Made by a program: the position numbers and the translations under genes. Of a stretch of 64,000 nt of DNA, positions 52,257 through 63,700 are shown piece by piece. The number at the start of each line of letters is the position of its first letter. Within the stretch, counting starts at the first letter, position 1. Below the pieces are notes generated by a model. The model saw only the letters and a program-made list of their open reading frames with translations. It did not search any database and was not told where the DNA came from. Source of the DNA: Verrucomicrobiota bacterium (GTDB lineage: Bacteria > Verrucomicrobiota > Verrucomicrobiia > CAIQCK01); assembly GCA_016222825.1 (NCBI GenBank), contig JACRQF010000009.1, forward strand, positions 1,178,001 to 1,242,000. The letters are read 5' to 3'.

Positions 52257-53699
52257 TTAGCCTCGTTGAACGTGGTCGAGGAGTTCGCCGCCGGGGCCGA
52301 GCAGCTCGATGCGCATCGGCATCTGGCCGAGGGCGTGCGTGGAGCAGCTCAGGCAGGGGTCGAAGCAGCGGATGAGGGCCTCGACGCGGTTGAGCGCGCC
52401 TTCCTTGAGCTTGCTGCCCTTCACGTAATGCTTGGCCACCTGCGCCACGCCGCGGTTCATGGCGAGGTTGTTGTGGCCGGTGGCGATGATCATGTTCACC
52501 CACGTGATGAGACCGTTGTCGTCAATCTTGTAGTGGTGCATGAGCGTGCCGCGCGGCGCCTCGGAGACGCCGACGCCCTCGTGCTTGTTCGGCTTGGCGA
52601 AGGCGCGGACGTGCTTGCTGAGGATGTCCGGCTCGTTCAGGAGCTGCTCGATCTTCTCGATGCCGTAGAGGATTTCCACGAGCCGCGCGTAGTGCTGGTG
52701 GAAGGAGCTGAGCAGGACGCCGCGCCGCAACGCGCGGAACTCGGTCCACTCCGCGTCAGCCTTCGGCGTGCCGGGGCGGTCAATGATGTTCAGCCGCGCC
52801 AGCGGGCCGACGCGGTAGATGCCGTTCGGGTAGCCGAGCGGCTTGAAGTAGGGCGACTTGAGGTAGGAGAACGGCTCCACGGCCTCGGCGATGTGGTCGA
52901 GGTAACGCGCCGGGTCCACGTTGTCGAGGACGACGTTGCCGCTGGCGTCCACGAAGCGCAGCACGCCGTCGTAGTGCTCCAGCAGGGCGTTGTGCTCGTC
53001 CTCCTCGTGGGGCGTGACGAGGCCCATGAACATGCTGGGGAAGTTGCCGAACGTGCGAATCTCGGTGCGGAATTGTTCGAACGCGCCCTTATACCAGTCG
53101 AGCGTGCGCTGGATGATGGCCATCGCGTCGGGAATCATCGCGACGATCTTCTCACGCTTCTCGGCGGTGAGCGGCTCGGCGACGCCGCCGGCGACGACCC
53201 ACGCGGGGTGGATGCGTTTGCCGCCGAGCATCTCGATGATCTGCTGGCCGAACTTCCGCAACGCGACGCCGTCGCGCGCCATCTGCGGCTGCTGCTCCAG
53301 CACGCCGAAAATGTTGCGCTTGGCGGGATCGCTGTCCATGCCGAGCAACAGGTCGGGCGAACTGAGGTGGAAGAAGCTCAGCGCGTGCGACTGGACGGTC
53401 TGCGCGAGGTTCATGATGCGGCGCAGGTGCGTCGCGGTGCGCGGAATCTGCACGGCCATCAGCGCGTCGCAAGCCTTCGAGGAGGCCATCAGGTGGCTGA
53501 CGGGGCAGATGCCGCAGGTGCGCGCCGTGAGGGCGGGCATTTCCGTGAACGGCCGCCCTTCGGCGAACTTCTCGAAGCCGCGGAACTGTGTGACGTGGAA
53601 TTGCGCATCCTGCACCTCGCCCTTGTCGTCGAGGAAGATGGTGATCTTCGAGTGCCCCTCGATGCGCGTGACCGGATCAATGACAATCTGTTTGCCCAT
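52257..53699 (-). CDS. hoxH: Bidirectional [NiFe] hydrogenase large subunit
   Basis: 480 residues. The catalytic Ni-Fe ligand pairs are complete: [10 protein letters not shown] near the N terminus (Cys62, Cys65) and DPCLSCSTH near the C terminus (Cys449, Cys452, His455). The 25-residue tail after His455 is expected to be cut by the protease encoded at 48804. The N-terminal [10 protein letters not shown] motif is also typical. With HoxY it forms the H2-activating half of a HoxEFUYH enzyme. It is last in the hyp-hox operon; 12 bp separate it from hoxY. Confidence 0.95.
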   Translation of the reverse strand: MGKQIVIDPVTRIEGHSKITIFLDDKGEVQDAQFHVTQFRGFEKFAEGRPFTEMPALTARTCGICPVSHLMASSKACDALMAVQIPRTATHLRRIMNLAQTVQSHALSFFHLSSPDLLLGMDSDPAKRNIFGVLEQQPQMARDGVALRKFGQQIIEMLGGKRIHPAWVVAGGVAEPLTAEKREKIVAMIPDAMAIIQRTLDWYKGAFEQFRTEIRTFGNFPSMFMGLVTPHEEDEHNALLEHYDGVLRFVDASGNVVLDNVDPARYLDHIAEAVEPFSYLKSPYFKPLGYPNGIYRVGPLARLNIIDRPGTPKADAEWTEFRALRRGVLLSSFHQHYARLVEILYGIEKIEQLLNEPDILSKHVRAFAKPNKHEGVGVSEAPRGTLMHHYKIDDNGLITWVNMIIATGHNNLAMNRGVAQVAKHYVKGSKLKEGALNRVEALIRCFDPCLSCSTHALGQMPMRIELLGPGGELLDHVQRG

Positions 53700-53711
53700 A
53701 AAAAGTATCTC

Positions 53712-54245
53712 CTAAGCGCCGAACCGCGTCTTGGAGGCGGTGTCGGGCATCCGCCCCGCCAGAAGTTCGCTGACGACGTAGTAAATGCCGTCCGCCGATG
53801 GCGGGCAGCCCGGCACGAACACGTCCACCTTGACGCACTCGTGGATCGGCCGCGCGTTCTTCAGCAGCGGCGGAATGACCTGTTTCGGAATCTGCTGGTT
53901 AAGCTGCGCGTTCTCGATGTAGGCGCGCTTATAGACGTCCTCGACGCCGAACGGATTGCGCATGCTGGGAACGTTGGAGTTCACCGCGCAGTCGCCGAGC
54001 GACACGAGAATCTTGGTGCGCGCGCGGACCTTCAGAATTTTCTTCAGGTCGTCTTCGTTGCTGACGGCGCCTTCGCAGAGGCACACGTCCACGTTCTCCG
54101 GATACTCCTTAGCATCCACGAGCGGGCTATAGACCAGCTCGATCTTGTCGGCCAGTTCGATGAGCCGCTCGTCAATGTCCAGGAAGGACATGTGGCAGCC
54201 GGAACATCCGTCCAGCCAGATTGTGGCAACTCGTGCTTTGCTCAT
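53712..54245 (-). CDS. hoxY: Bidirectional [NiFe] hydrogenase small subunit
   Basis: 177 residues. The proximal [4Fe-4S] cluster Cys are present: [12 protein letters not shown] near the N terminus, then VSLGDCAVN in the middle, and [11 protein letters not shown] near the C terminus. It is short compared with uptake-hydrogenase small subunits because it lacks the medial and distal cluster domain, which is typical of HoxY. It passes electrons between HoxH and HoxFU. The ATG overlaps the hoxU stop by 4 bp. Confidence 0.94.
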   Translation of the reverse strand: MSKARVATIWLDGCSGCHMSFLDIDERLIELADKIELVYSPLVDAKEYPENVDVCLCEGAVSNEDDLKKILKVRARTKILVSLGDCAVNSNVPSMRNPFGVEDVYKRAYIENAQLNQQIPKQVIPPLLKNARPIHECVKVDVFVPGCPPSADGIYYVVSELLAGRMPDTASKTRFGA

Positions 54246-54970
54246 ACTCGCTCCTCTCGCATCAAAGTCAGGTAGGGCAGAAACTCACGCTTGGTCATTT
54301 CACCGGAAGCGCGCCCTTTCTCAAACAACGTGCCCGTCGGGCAGACTTGCACGCACTTGCCGCAACTGGTGCAACTCTCGGACGTGCCCCACGGTTGGTT
54401 CAAATCGGTAATGACCAGCGACGCCGTGCCGCGGCCCTGCACGTCCCACGTGTGCGCGCCTTCGATCTCGTCGCAGACGCGCACGCAACGCTGGCACAGG
54501 ATGCAGCGGTTGTGGTCCACCGCAAACCGGTCGTGCGATGCGTCCACCGCGAGCTTCGGGTAAAGATAAGGATAGCGGATGTGATCCAGGCCGAGCTTCT
54601 GCGCCATCGCTTGCAGTTCGCAGTGGCCGTTGGAAACGCAGACCGAGCAGACGTGGTTCCGCTCCGCGAAGAGCAGTTCCAGGATCATTTTGCGGTATTT
54701 CACCAACGTCTCGGTCTCGGTGAACACCTCCATGTTGTCCTGGATCTGCGTGATGCACGCGGGCAGCAACCGCCGCGCGCCCTTGACCTCCACGAGGCAG
54801 AGACGGCACGCGCCGATGGGCGTGAGGCCGTCGAGGTTGCAGAGCGTGGGGATGAAGACGCCGTTCTCGCGCGCGACGTCGAGGAGCGTCTGGTCCTCGC
54901 GGGCGCTGACGTCCTTGCCGTTGATTTGCAGCGTCTTGACGCTGGGAACTTTTTGAGCTGAAGGGTTCAT
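54242..54970 (-). CDS. hoxU: Hydrogenase diaphorase subunit (2Fe-2S/4Fe-4S protein)
   Basis: 242 residues, like the N-terminal part of NuoG. A [2Fe-2S] ferredoxin domain uses [19 protein letters not shown] with a later Cys (LLPACITQ). A His-containing cluster segment follows ([15 protein letters not shown]). Two [4Fe-4S] sites use [11 protein letters not shown] and [14 protein letters not shown]. It relays electrons from HoxF to HoxY. It is coupled to both neighbours by 4-bp overlaps. Confidence 0.94.
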   Translation of the reverse strand: MNPSAQKVPSVKTLQINGKDVSAREDQTLLDVARENGVFIPTLCNLDGLTPIGACRLCLVEVKGARRLLPACITQIQDNMEVFTETETLVKYRKMILELLFAERNHVCSVCVSNGHCELQAMAQKLGLDHIRYPYLYPKLAVDASHDRFAVDHNRCILCQRCVRVCDEIEGAHTWDVQGRGTASLVITDLNQPWGTSESCTSCGKCVQVCPTGTLFEKGRASGEMTKREFLPYLTLMREERV

Positions 54971-56616
54971 ACGGTCGCCAACTGCTCCTTTCCGATCTTG
55001 CAGACTCCGGCGGGGCAGCGCCGGTCATTGATGTGGGCCATGTATTCGTCCCTGAAATAACGCAGCGTGCTGACGACGGGGTTCGGCGCCGTCATGCCAA
55101 GGCCGCAGAGGCTGGTGTTCTTGACGACGTCGCACAACTCCTCGAGCATCGCCAGGTCGCCGGCCGTCGCGGTGCCGCCTGTGATCTTGGTGAGCAGCTC
55201 GTGCATCTGCTTGGTGCCGACGCGGCACGGGACACACTTGCCGCAGCTCTCGGTCATGCAGAACTCCATGAAAAACTTCGCCACGTCCACCATGCACGAA
55301 GTCTCGTCCATCACGATCATGCCGCCGCTGCCCATGATGGAGCCGACTTTCGCCAGTGAATCGTAATCCACCGCCATCTCGAGGAACTGCTCCGGGATGC
55401 AGCCGCCGGACGGACCGCCGGTCTGCACAGCCTTGAATTTCTTGCCGTCGGGAATTCCGCCGCCGATTTCGAAGATGATTTCGCGCAGCGAGATGCCCAT
55501 CGGCACCTCGATGAGGCCGGTGTTCTTCACCGCGCCCGCGAGCGCGAACACCTTCGTGCCCTTGCCCTTCTCGGTGCCGATGCCGGCGAACCACTCGCCG
55601 CCGTTGCGGATGATCGGCGGGATGTTCGCGAACGTTTCGACGTTGTTGATGAGCGTCGGGCAGTCCCACAGGCCGCGCTCGGCCGGGAACGGCGGACGCG
55701 GGCGCGGTTGGCCGCGCTTGCCCTCGACCGACGCGATGAGCGCCGTCTCCTCGCCGCAGACGAACGCGCCTGCGCCGAGCCGGACCTCGATATTGAAACT
55801 GAAGGTCGTGCCGAAGATGTTGTGGCCAAGCAAACCGTGTCGCTCCGCCTGTTTGATGGCGTCCTTGAGTCGCTTCACCGCCAGCGGATACTCCGCGCGG
55901 ACGTAGATATAGCCCTGACTCGCGCCGACCGCGTAGCCGGCGATGGCCATGCCTTCCAGCACGCGATGCGGGTCGCTCTCCAGCACGCTGCGATCCATGA
56001 ACGCGCCAGGGTCGCCCTCGTCGCCGTTGCAGATGACGAACTTCCGCTCGCCGCGCGCCTTCGCCACGGTGCCCCACTTCAGGCCCGTCGGGAAACCCGC
56101 GCCGCCGCGGCCGCGCAAGCCGCTCTTGGAAACCTGCTCGGTCACCTCCGCAGGGTTCATCGAGGTCAGCGCCTCCAGCAGCGCCTCGTAGCCCTTGGCG
56201 GCGATGTATTCCTCGATCCGCTCCGCGTCCACGATGCCGGAGTTCTCCAGCACGATCTTCTTCTGCCGCGTAAAGAACGGCTGCGTGGTGTCGCACTCCA
56301 GACGCTTCACCGGCGGTTTGCCGAGGTTCTTGACGATCTCGTCGGCATCCTGCGGCGTCACCATCTGATAGAGCGCACCGGTCTGCTCAACGGCCACGAG
56401 CGGCCCCGCCATGCAGAGGCCCATGCAGCCGACGCCCTTGACCTTGCACGTCTCCTTCAAGCCGTGTTTCTCGATGGCTTGCTGGAGCGATTCCTTGACC
56501 TTGTCCGATTGCGTGGAGACGCAGCCGGCGGCCATGCAAACGCAGAGCGTGTGCCCGCCTTTCTGTTTCGCCTCCAACTCCGTGTCGGCGATCTTCTGTA
56601 GTTCTTCTGGTGTCAT
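54967..56616 (-). CDS. hoxF: Hydrogenase diaphorase FMN/NAD(H) subunit
   Basis: 549 residues. The N-terminal thioredoxin-like [2Fe-2S] domain has [10 protein letters not shown] and [12 protein letters not shown]. The NuoF-like core has [16 protein letters not shown] and [13 protein letters not shown] (FMN and NADH sites) and a [4Fe-4S] site, [15 protein letters not shown] with SLCGLG later. It oxidises or reduces NAD. The C terminus carries [14 protein letters not shown], a Cys pair shared with HydB/HndC-type flavoproteins, but lacks a following ferredoxin domain. ATG at 56616 is favoured over GTG at 56628: it makes an ATGA overlap with the hoxE stop and has GGAGG 11 nt upstream. Confidence 0.94.
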   Translation of the reverse strand: MTPEELQKIADTELEAKQKGGHTLCVCMAAGCVSTQSDKVKESLQQAIEKHGLKETCKVKGVGCMGLCMAGPLVAVEQTGALYQMVTPQDADEIVKNLGKPPVKRLECDTTQPFFTRQKKIVLENSGIVDAERIEEYIAAKGYEALLEALTSMNPAEVTEQVSKSGLRGRGGAGFPTGLKWGTVAKARGERKFVICNGDEGDPGAFMDRSVLESDPHRVLEGMAIAGYAVGASQGYIYVRAEYPLAVKRLKDAIKQAERHGLLGHNIFGTTFSFNIEVRLGAGAFVCGEETALIASVEGKRGQPRPRPPFPAERGLWDCPTLINNVETFANIPPIIRNGGEWFAGIGTEKGKGTKVFALAGAVKNTGLIEVPMGISLREIIFEIGGGIPDGKKFKAVQTGGPSGGCIPEQFLEMAVDYDSLAKVGSIMGSGGMIVMDETSCMVDVAKFFMEFCMTESCGKCVPCRVGTKQMHELLTKITGGTATAGDLAMLEELCDVVKNTSLCGLGMTAPNPVVSTLRYFRDEYMAHINDRRCPAGVCKIGKEQLATV

Positions 56617-57113
56617 GAATTCATCCACCTCCGAATCTTCTCCGTGGCAGCCGCTGGCGTGACCTTGGCGGCGACCTCGCCGTCATACGCCACCGCCGGC
56701 GCCAGCCCGCACGAACCAAAGCAACGGGCCGAGATCACGGTGAGCTTGCGGTCCGCCGTCGTTTCGCCCGGCTTGATCTTGGCGATATGTTCGATCGCCT
56801 CCAAAATCTGCGGCGCGCCCTTGATGTAGCAGGCCGTGCCCATGCAGACGACGCACGTGTGCTCGCCCTGCGGCTTGAGCGTGAAGAAGTTATAAAAGGT
56901 CGCGACGCCATAGACCTTGCTGAGCGGCATGCGCAGCGACTTCGCCACGAACTTCAAAGCGGTCTCGTCCAGGAAACCGAAGATTTCCTGGACCGTGTGC
57001 AACGCCTCGATAAGCGAATGCTGCGAATGCCCGTGGCGGCGCATCGTCGCGTTGACGATCTTCCACCGCTTGTCATCCGACGGCATCGCCGGTTTGGTCA
57101 AATTCATCACCAT
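56613..57113 (-). CDS. hoxE: Hydrogenase subunit, thioredoxin-like [2Fe-2S] protein
   Basis: 166 residues, NuoE-like. The cluster Cys are in [13 protein letters not shown] and [11 protein letters not shown]. Helical N-terminal half: [19 protein letters not shown]. HoxE is present in cyanobacterial-type bidirectional hydrogenases and is missing in some Hox enzymes, so the full HoxEFUYH set here is of that type. ATG at 57113 has AGGAGA 5 nt upstream (read on the minus strand) and is preferred to 57107. Confidence 0.93.
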   Translation of the reverse strand: MVMNLTKPAMPSDDKRWKIVNATMRRHGHSQHSLIEALHTVQEIFGFLDETALKFVAKSLRMPLSKVYGVATFYNFFTLKPQGEHTCVVCMGTACYIKGAPQILEAIEHIAKIKPGETTADRKLTVISARCFGSCGLAPAVAYDGEVAAKVTPAAATEKIRRWMNS

Positions 57114-57244
57114 GTCATTCTCCTGAACCACTGTTGCGGCGCCCAAAAAGCGCCACGCTTGAAACAAAGGAGCGTAAAGCAGTGCGCCGGGGGGGACTAC
57201 TCTGCGGTTGGCCATTGTTTTGCGCACGTTGCGCGCGCGCGAAG

Positions 57245-57265
57245 AAAAACGCCGGCGCCACGGCG
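57245..57265 (-). terminator. Weak intrinsic terminator after hypE
   Basis: On the minus strand a CGCCG / CGGCG stem (5 bp, 6-nt loop, 57250-57265) is followed by TTTTT at 57245-57249. It begins 5 bp after the hypE stop (57270). This would separate hypDE from hoxE transcription at least partly. The stem is short; call it an attenuator candidate. Confidence 0.4.
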
Positions 57266-57269
57266 CGCC

Positions 57270-58328
57270 TCAGCAAATTCGCGGCAACTGCTCCCCGCTG
57301 AGCATGTCCACAATCCGCGTCGCCCCGATCCGGCTCTTCATCGTCACCAGACCGGGCGATTCCGCCGTCACGCTGCCAATGATCTGTGCGCCGGCTCCGA
57401 GCGGATGGGCGCGCATCACCGCCAGCGCGCGTCCGGCGTCCGCCGGGGCGACGAAGGTGATGAACCGTCCCTCGTTGGCGACGTAGAACGGGTCGAAGCC
57501 GAGGATTTCGCACGCGCCATGCACGTCCTCGCGGACGGGCACCGCCACCTCGTCGAAAACGATCCCGACACCGGCTGACTCGGCGATTTCGTTCAAGCCG
57601 CTTGCTAGGCCGCCTCGCGTCAGATCCCTCATGCAGTGGACTTCGGCGCCTGCGGCCAGCACGTCCATCGCCAGTCCCGACAGCACCGCGCAATCGCTCT
57701 CGATGGCCGTCTCGAACTCCAGCCCCTCGCGCACTGCCATGATGGCGATGCCATGCCTCCCAACGTCACCGTTGATCAGGATGGCGTCGCCGGGCCGGAC
57801 GCTCTTCGGCGCGATGACGCGGTCGTGCTCCAGCACACCCACGCCGGCCGTGTTGATGAAAATGCCGTCGCCTTTGCCCTTGTCCACGACCTTTGTGTCG
57901 CCCGTCACGATCTGCACGCCCGCCGCGTCCGCCTCGCGCTTCATGGACTGGACAATGCGCCAGAGCGTTTCCATTGGCAGCCCTTCTTCGAGAATGAAAC
58001 CGCAGCTCAGGTAGCGCGGCCGCGCGCCGCACATCGCCAGGTCGTTCACCGTGCCGCACACCGCCAGCTTGCCGATGTTGCCGCCGGGAAAGAAGAGGGG
58101 TCGCACGACGTAGGAATCCGTGGTGAACGCCAGTCGTTTCGCGCCGCCAACGTCGAACACCGCGCCGTCGTGCTGCTGGTCGAGCAGCGGGTTGCTGAAC
58201 GCCGCCGCAAACATCTTCCCGATAAGCTGCTGCATCAACCGACCGCCGCCGCCGTGCGCCATCAGCACTGCCGGGTAGTTCGAGATCGGGATTGGACAGC
58301 TCAGTTTGAAATCGTCGGATGTCTCCAT
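57270..58328 (-). CDS. hypE: Hydrogenase maturation protein HypE
   Basis: 352 residues. PurM-like ATP-binding fold with [13 protein letters not shown] near the N terminus, [15 protein letters not shown] and [17 protein letters not shown]. The C-terminal end is PRIC, the conserved Cys that carries the thiocyanate on HypE. It dehydrates the carbamoyl group from HypF to make the CN ligand of the Ni-Fe site. It works with HypD, encoded 60 bp upstream. HypA, HypB, HypC and HypF are not in the window. Confidence 0.95.
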   Translation of the reverse strand: METSDDFKLSCPIPISNYPAVLMAHGGGGRLMQQLIGKMFAAAFSNPLLDQQHDGAVFDVGGAKRLAFTTDSYVVRPLFFPGGNIGKLAVCGTVNDLAMCGARPRYLSCGFILEEGLPMETLWRIVQSMKREADAAGVQIVTGDTKVVDKGKGDGIFINTAGVGVLEHDRVIAPKSVRPGDAILINGDVGRHGIAIMAVREGLEFETAIESDCAVLSGLAMDVLAAGAEVHCMRDLTRGGLASGLNEIAESAGVGIVFDEVAVPVREDVHGACEILGFDPFYVANEGRFITFVAPADAGRALAVMRAHPLGAGAQIIGSVTAESPGLVTMKSRIGATRIVDMLSGEQLPRIC

Positions 58329-58388
58329 GACGCTTGAAACGTGGAGCGTTGCGCGCGGAGCGTCAAGCCTCAGTTTGCTGGTGCAACC

Positions 58389-59477
58389 TTACTTCTGGCG
58401 GCGATAGCGATAGTAGGCGGCGCAGGCGCCTTCGTTGGAGACCATCGTCGCGCCGAGCGGATGCTCCGGCGTGCAACGAGCGCCAAAAGCGGGACACTCA
58501 CGCGGTTTCTTAACGCCTTGGAGAACGAGGCCGCTGATGCACTCGGCGGGTTCCTCCACATGTTGGTCGGCGACCCCGAACCGCTGCTCGGCGTCGAACG
58601 CGGCGTAGTCGCCGCGCAGACCAAGGCCGCTCTGTGGAATCTCGCCGATGCCGCGCCACTTGCGCGGGACAACGGTGAATACTTCGCGGATGATTTTCTG
58701 GGCGGGCTGGTTGCCGTCGCGACGGACGGAGCGGGCGTATTGGTTCTCGACCTCGGCGCGGCCTTGTTCAAGCTGCCGGACGCACATGGCGATGCCCTGA
58801 AGGATGTCGAGCGGCTCGAAGCCGGTGACGACGATGGGGCAGCGATGCTTCGCGGCGATCGGCTCGTATTCGGTGTAGCCCATGACGGTGCAGACGTGGC
58901 CGGCGGCGAGGAAGCCTTGCACGCGGTTGTTCGGCGAGGAGAGGACCGCCTCCATCGCCGGCGGCACGAGGACGTGGGAGACGAGGACGGAGAAGTTGGC
59001 GACGCCCTGCCGATGGGCTTGATAGACGGCCATCGCATTGGCGGGCGCGGTGGTCTCGAAGCCGACGGCGAAGAAGACCACCTGCCGCGCCGAGTTCTCG
59101 CGCGCCAGCTTTAGCGCGTCGAGGGGTGAATAGACGATCCGCACGTCGCCGCCGCCGGCCTTCACGGACAGCAAATCCTTCTCGGTGCCGGGCACACGCA
59201 GCATGTCGCCGAAAGAGCAGAAGATGACTTCAGGCCGCGAGGCGATAGCGATGGCTTTGTTGATCAACTCGACGGGCGTGACGCAGACGGGGCAGCCGGG
59301 ACCGTGGACGAGCGTGATTTCCTTCGGCAGCAGTTCGTCCACGCCGAACTTCACGATGGCGTGGGTCTGGCCGCCGCAGACTTCCATGATCGTCCACGGG
59401 CGCGTGGTCATGCGGCGGATGAGCCGCGCATAGCGTTGCGCGCCCTTGGCATCGCGGTATTCGTCGAGGAACTTCAT
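58389..59477 (-). CDS. hypD: Hydrogenase maturation protein HypD
   Basis: 362 residues. Conserved blocks: [46 protein letters not shown], and the cluster-binding C terminus [15 protein letters not shown] with [11 protein letters not shown]. HypD holds the [4Fe-4S] scaffold, with HypC, on which CN and CO ligands are put on Fe. It is first in the hyp-hox run; its 5' leader contains the dispersed palindromic element copy 2. Confidence 0.95.
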   Translation of the reverse strand: MKFLDEYRDAKGAQRYARLIRRMTTRPWTIMEVCGGQTHAIVKFGVDELLPKEITLVHGPGCPVCVTPVELINKAIAIASRPEVIFCSFGDMLRVPGTEKDLLSVKAGGGDVRIVYSPLDALKLARENSARQVVFFAVGFETTAPANAMAVYQAHRQGVANFSVLVSHVLVPPAMEAVLSSPNNRVQGFLAAGHVCTVMGYTEYEPIAAKHRCPIVVTGFEPLDILQGIAMCVRQLEQGRAEVENQYARSVRRDGNQPAQKIIREVFTVVPRKWRGIGEIPQSGLGLRGDYAAFDAEQRFGVADQHVEEPAECISGLVLQGVKKPRECPAFGARCTPEHPLGATMVSNEGACAAYYRYRRQK

Positions 59478-59502
59478 ATTACTGTTGTGCGGAATCTTAA
59501 AC

Positions 59503-59588
59503 GGTGGGGCGAGACTCCGTCGAGCCTCCGCTTTCCGCTTTCCGTTGCGGTCTCATTCGGAAGAGGCTCGACGAAGTCTCGCCCCGCC
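59503..59588. repeat. Dispersed palindromic element, copy 2
   Basis: Arms of 26 nt at 59503-59528 and 59563-59588 are inverted copies matching at 24 of 26 positions. The left arm begins GGTGGGGCGAGACTCC then GTCGAGCCTC. The 34-nt loop repeats TTTCCG. It is the more complete copy of the element at 18525-18586. It occupies the leader of hypD, 25 bp from its ATG, and would form a strong RNA hairpin. Confidence 0.88.
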
Positions 59589-59603
59589 TTCTTAGGCCGC
59601 TTC

Positions 59604-59645
59604 CACAATAAACAGCGCAGCGGAACTCTTGCGAGTTCCGCTGCG
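59604..59645 (-). terminator. Rho-independent terminator of the DHOD-like gene
   Basis: A perfect 13-bp stem (59616-59628 with 59633-59645) has a 4-nt loop. On the minus strand it is followed by a T-rich run, TGTTTATTG. It begins 26 bp past the stop at 59672. It separates the DHOD-like and nifJ transcript from hypD. Confidence 0.7.
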
Positions 59646-59671
59646 TCGCACAACCTGTGTTGGCAGGAGGC

Positions 59672-60667
59672 TTAGGCTAGTTTGTAGCCGGCGAGGGCGC
59701 GCATGTATTGCGAACGCTCGAAGGCGGCGGGATTGGCGCACTTGATCTGGCTAAGGCTGCCCTGCATCTGCTTGACAGAGTCGTATTCGTGCTTCTCCAT
59801 CCACTCGCACATACCCTTCTCGATCACGCGGAGACGGTCAATGCCGTAGCGCAGCAGCGCCGAGCAGAGCATGGTGGCGTTGGCGCCGGCCATGAGCATC
59901 TTCAAGACGTCGTCGCTGGAGTGGATGCCGCTGGTGGCGGCGAGGTCGGCCTTGACGCGGCCGTGCAGGATGGCGACCCACGTGAGCGGAAGGCGCATCG
60001 CGAACGGCGTGCTCAGGAGGATGTCGGGCTTCACTTCCAGTTCCTCAAGGTCAATGTCGGGCTGGTAGAACCGGTTGAAGAGCACGAGCGCATTGGCGCC
60101 GGCGTCGTCAAACCGCTTCGCCATGTTGGCCATGTTGCTGAAGAACGGGCTGAGTTTCACCGCCACCGGGATGGTGACGGCGGCCCGGACGGCCTTCAGG
60201 ATGTCCACGTAGGTCTGCTCGACGGCGCCGCCGGCCAACTGCATGTCGGTCGGGACGTAATAGATGTTCAGCTCCAGCGCGTTGGCGCCGGCCTGCTGAA
60301 TCTGCCTGGCGTAGTCGGTCCAGCCGCCGACGGAGCTGCCGTTGAGGCTGGCGATGACGGGGATGTCCACCGCTTTCTTTGCGCTGGCGATGTGCGCGAG
60401 GTATTCCTCCGGGCCGAGCTTGTATTCGCTGGCCCTGGGGAAGTAGCTCGTCGCCTCGCCGAAGCTTTCGGCGCCGTGAACGAGCGCCTCTTCCAGTTCG
60501 GCGCTTTCCTTCACCAACTGTTCTTCGAACAGCGAGTGCAGGACGACGGCGGCGGCACCGGCGTCTTCCATTTTCTTGATGTTGGCCACGTCCTCGGACA
60601 ACGGCGATGCGGACACGATCAGCGGGTTGCGCAGCGTCATTCCCAGATATTTGGTTGTCAGGTCCAT
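59672..60667 (-). CDS. Dihydroorotate dehydrogenase-like flavoprotein
   Basis: 331 residues in a TIM barrel. FMN-type segments: LTTKYLGMTLRNPLIVSASPLS, VIASLNGSSVGGWTDYA, ANALELNIYYVPTD, KLSPFFSNMANMA and ATSGIHSSDDVLKMLMAGANATMLCSALL. It resembles class 1 DHODs, but the active-site Cys or Ser region is changed, so a true pyrimidine role is doubtful. It sits just downstream of nifJ on the same strand. Genes of this type are often found near pyruvate:ferredoxin oxidoreductase; a redox role with ferredoxin is inference. Confidence 0.85.
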   Translation of the reverse strand: MDLTTKYLGMTLRNPLIVSASPLSEDVANIKKMEDAGAAAVVLHSLFEEQLVKESAELEEALVHGAESFGEATSYFPRASEYKLGPEEYLAHIASAKKAVDIPVIASLNGSSVGGWTDYARQIQQAGANALELNIYYVPTDMQLAGGAVEQTYVDILKAVRAAVTIPVAVKLSPFFSNMANMAKRFDDAGANALVLFNRFYQPDIDLEELEVKPDILLSTPFAMRLPLTWVAILHGRVKADLAATSGIHSSDDVLKMLMAGANATMLCSALLRYGIDRLRVIEKGMCEWMEKHEYDSVKQMQGSLSQIKCANPAAFERSQYMRALAGYKLA

Positions 60668-60712
60668 AGTTCTTCCTCTTTCTTCCGAATTTTAGTGATG
60701 AATCTTTGGGTT

Positions 60713-60747
60713 GCCCCGGCTCCCCGCGGTGTGCGAGGAGCCGGGGC
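60713..60747 (-). other. GC-rich hairpin between nifJ and the DHOD-like gene
   Basis: GCCCCGGCTCC at 60713-60723 and GGAGCCGGGGC at 60737-60747 form a perfect 11-bp stem with a 13-nt loop, just after the nifJ stop. No T tract follows on the minus strand. It could stabilise the 3' end of the nifJ mRNA or reduce expression of the next gene. Confidence 0.5.
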
Positions 60748-60755
60748 GAATTGCG

Positions 60756-63700
60756 TTACGCAGCCGGCGCGGGCTTCGGAGCTTCTCCCGCGGGTTTGCG
60801 GGCGGCCATGTAGGAATACAACTGCCATCGCGCTTCGGCGTCCTTCTGAGCCTGCTCGAAGAACCGCTTGGCGTCCTCCGGCTTGCTCTTGGTGAGCATC
60901 TTGAACCGGTTTTCCGAGAGCAGGTAATCCTGCACCTTGCTCTTCGCCGCCGCTGAGTCGAGCTGGAGCGGGTTTTCGCCCGCCGCCGCGCGCCGTGGGT
61001 CGTAGCGGTAGAGCAGCCACTGGCCGGATTCGACCGCGAGCTTCTGCTGCTTGGCACCGACGCCGTGTTCCACATCAATGCCGTGGGCGATGCAATGGCT
61101 GTAAGCGATGATGAGCGACGGTCCCGGATAGGACTCGGCCTCATTGAACGCCTTGAGGGTTTGGTCATCCTTGGCGCCCATCGCGACGCTGGCGACATAG
61201 ACGCTGCCATAAGCCATCGCGATCAGGCCGAGGTCCTTCTTGCCGAGCGGCTTGCCGCCGGCAGCGAACTTCGCCACCGCGCCGCGCGGCGTGGACTTGG
61301 ACATCTGGCCGCCGGTGTTGGAGTAAACCTCGGTGTCCATGACGAGGAGGTTCACGTCGCGCCCGCTGGCCAGCACGTGGTCGAGGCCGCCGTAACCGAT
61401 GTCGTAGGCCCAACCGTCGCCGCCGAGGATCCACACGCTGCGGCGCGCGAGGCTGTCGGCAACGCCGAGGAGCATCTTGGCTTCGCTGGAGGTGTTGCCG
61501 GCGAGCTTCTGCTTCAACGCGGCGATGCGCTCGCGTTGCGCGTAGATGCCGGCCTCGTCCGTCTGGTTGGCGTTGATGAGTCCGCCGACCAGGTCGTCAC
61601 CGAGGACGCCGACCAGCCTCTTCAGCAACTCGCAGGCGAACTCCTTTTGCTTGTCAATCGAGACGCGGAAGCCGAGACCGAACTCGGCATTGTCCTCGAA
61701 CAACGAGTTGTTCCACGTCGGGCCGCGGCCCTGGGCGTTGACGGCATACGGCGTCGTCGGCAGGTTGGCCCCGTAGATCGAGGAGCAGCCTGTCGCGTTG
61801 CCGATGACGGCGCGATCGCCGAAGAGCTGCGTGAGCAGCTTGATGTAGGGCGTCTCGCCGCAGCCGGCGCACGCGCCGGAGAACTCGAACAGCGGCTGCA
61901 TGACCTGTTGCTGGCGGAGCTGCGTGACCTTGACCTTGCGGCGGTCGAGTTCCGGAATGTTCAGGAAGAAGTTCCAGTTCTCGCGCTCGGTCAGACGCAA
62001 CGGCGCCTGCGGTTTCATGTTGATCGCCCTGAGCTTGGCTTCGGCCTTGTTCTTGGCCGGGCAGACGTCCACGCACAACTCGCAGCCAGTGCAGTCCTCG
62101 GCGGCGACCTGGAGCGTCCACTTCATGCCTTTCCACTCCGGCGCGCGGGCGTCGGTGGACTTGAACGTGGCCGGAGCGCCTTCAAGACACTTCGGGTCAT
62201 AGACCTTCATGCGGATCGTGGCGTGCGGGCAGATGACGACGCACTTGGCGCACTGGATGCAGGTCTTCTCGTCCCAGACGGGGATTTCGAGAGCGAGGTT
62301 GCGCTTCTCGTATTGCGCGGTCGCGGTCGGGAACGTGCCGTCCGGCGCGAAGGCGCTGACGGGCAGCGTCTCGCCCATGTTGCCATAGATGACGCCCAGC
62401 GTCTTGCGGACGCTTTCCGGCGCGTTGGCGGTGAACGGCGATGGCATCTCGATCGTGCTCGTGACCTGCGCGGGCACGGTCACCTCGAACAGGTTGGCGA
62501 GTGTCTGGTCCACGGCGGCGATGTTCTTCTGGACCACGTCTTCACCCTTCTTGCCGTAGGTCTTCTTGATGGCGTATTTGATCTGCTCGATGGCCTTCTC
62601 GCGCGGCAACACGCCGGAGAGGGCGAAGAAGCAGGTCTGCATGACCGTGTTGATGCGGCCGCCCATGCCGGTGGCGCGCGCGACGCTGATGGCGTCAATC
62701 ACGTAGAACTTGACCTTCTTCTTGATGATCTGCTCCTGCATGTTGCGCGGGAGCTTCTTCCAGACCTCGTCCTTGTTGTTGGCGGTGTTGAGCAGGAACG
62801 TGCCGCCCGCAACCAGCGGCGCGAGCATGTCGTAACGCTCCAGGAACACCGGCTGATGGCACGCCACGAAGTTGGCCTTGCTGATCAGGTAGGTCGAGCG
62901 GATCGGCGACGGGCCGAAACGCAGGTGCGAGACCGTCACCGCGCCGGCTTTCTTCGAGTCATACACGAAGTAGCCCTGCGCGTAGTTGTCGGTGTTCTCG
63001 CCGATGATCTTGATGGAGTTCTTGTTCGCGCCCACCGTGCCGTCGGAGCCGAGGCCGTAGAACAACGCGCGCACCACCTTGTCGGACTCCGTCGAAAACT
63101 CGGGGTCGAAAGGCAGGCTGCTGTTGGTCACGTCGTCGTTGATGCCGACGGTGAAGTGGTTCTTCGGCTTGGCGGCGGCGAGGTTGTCGAACACGGCCTT
63201 GACCATCGCCGGCGTGAATTCCTTCGAGGAGAGGCCGTAACGGCCGCAGAGGATCTTCGGCATCGCCTTGAGCTTGCCGTAGCCGCTCGCGAGCGCCTCG
63301 GTCAGACCGGCCACCACGTCGAGATAGAGCGGCTCACCCAGAGCGCCCGGCTCCTTCGTGCGATCGAGCACCGCGAGGGACTTCACCGTCGCGGGCAGCG
63401 CCTCGATCAGCGACTTCGGGCAGAACGGCCGGAAGAGGCGGACCTTCAGCACGCCGACCTTCGCGCCCTGCGCGTTGAGGAACTCCACCGCCTCGTGGGC
63501 GGCTTCGCAACCGGAGCCCATCAGCACCACGACGCGCTCGGCGTCGGGCGCGCCAACGTATTGGAAGAGGTGATACTGGCGGCCGGTCAGCTTGGCGAAC
63601 TGGTCCATCGCCTTCTGCGTGATAGCGGCGCACTTGTCGTAGAACGGATTGCAGCTCTCGCGCGCCTGGAAGAACACGTCCGGGTTTTGCGCCGTGCCGC

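Noticed and set aside
52266..54275. A 669-codon plus-strand open frame over hoxH and hoxY
   Set aside because: HoxH and HoxY ligand motifs are intact on the minus strand, so the plus-strand frame is an artefact.
59672..60667. True pyrimidine dihydroorotate dehydrogenase
   Set aside because: The barrel and FMN motifs fit, but the gene is with nifJ and not with pyr genes, and the active-site segment differs.
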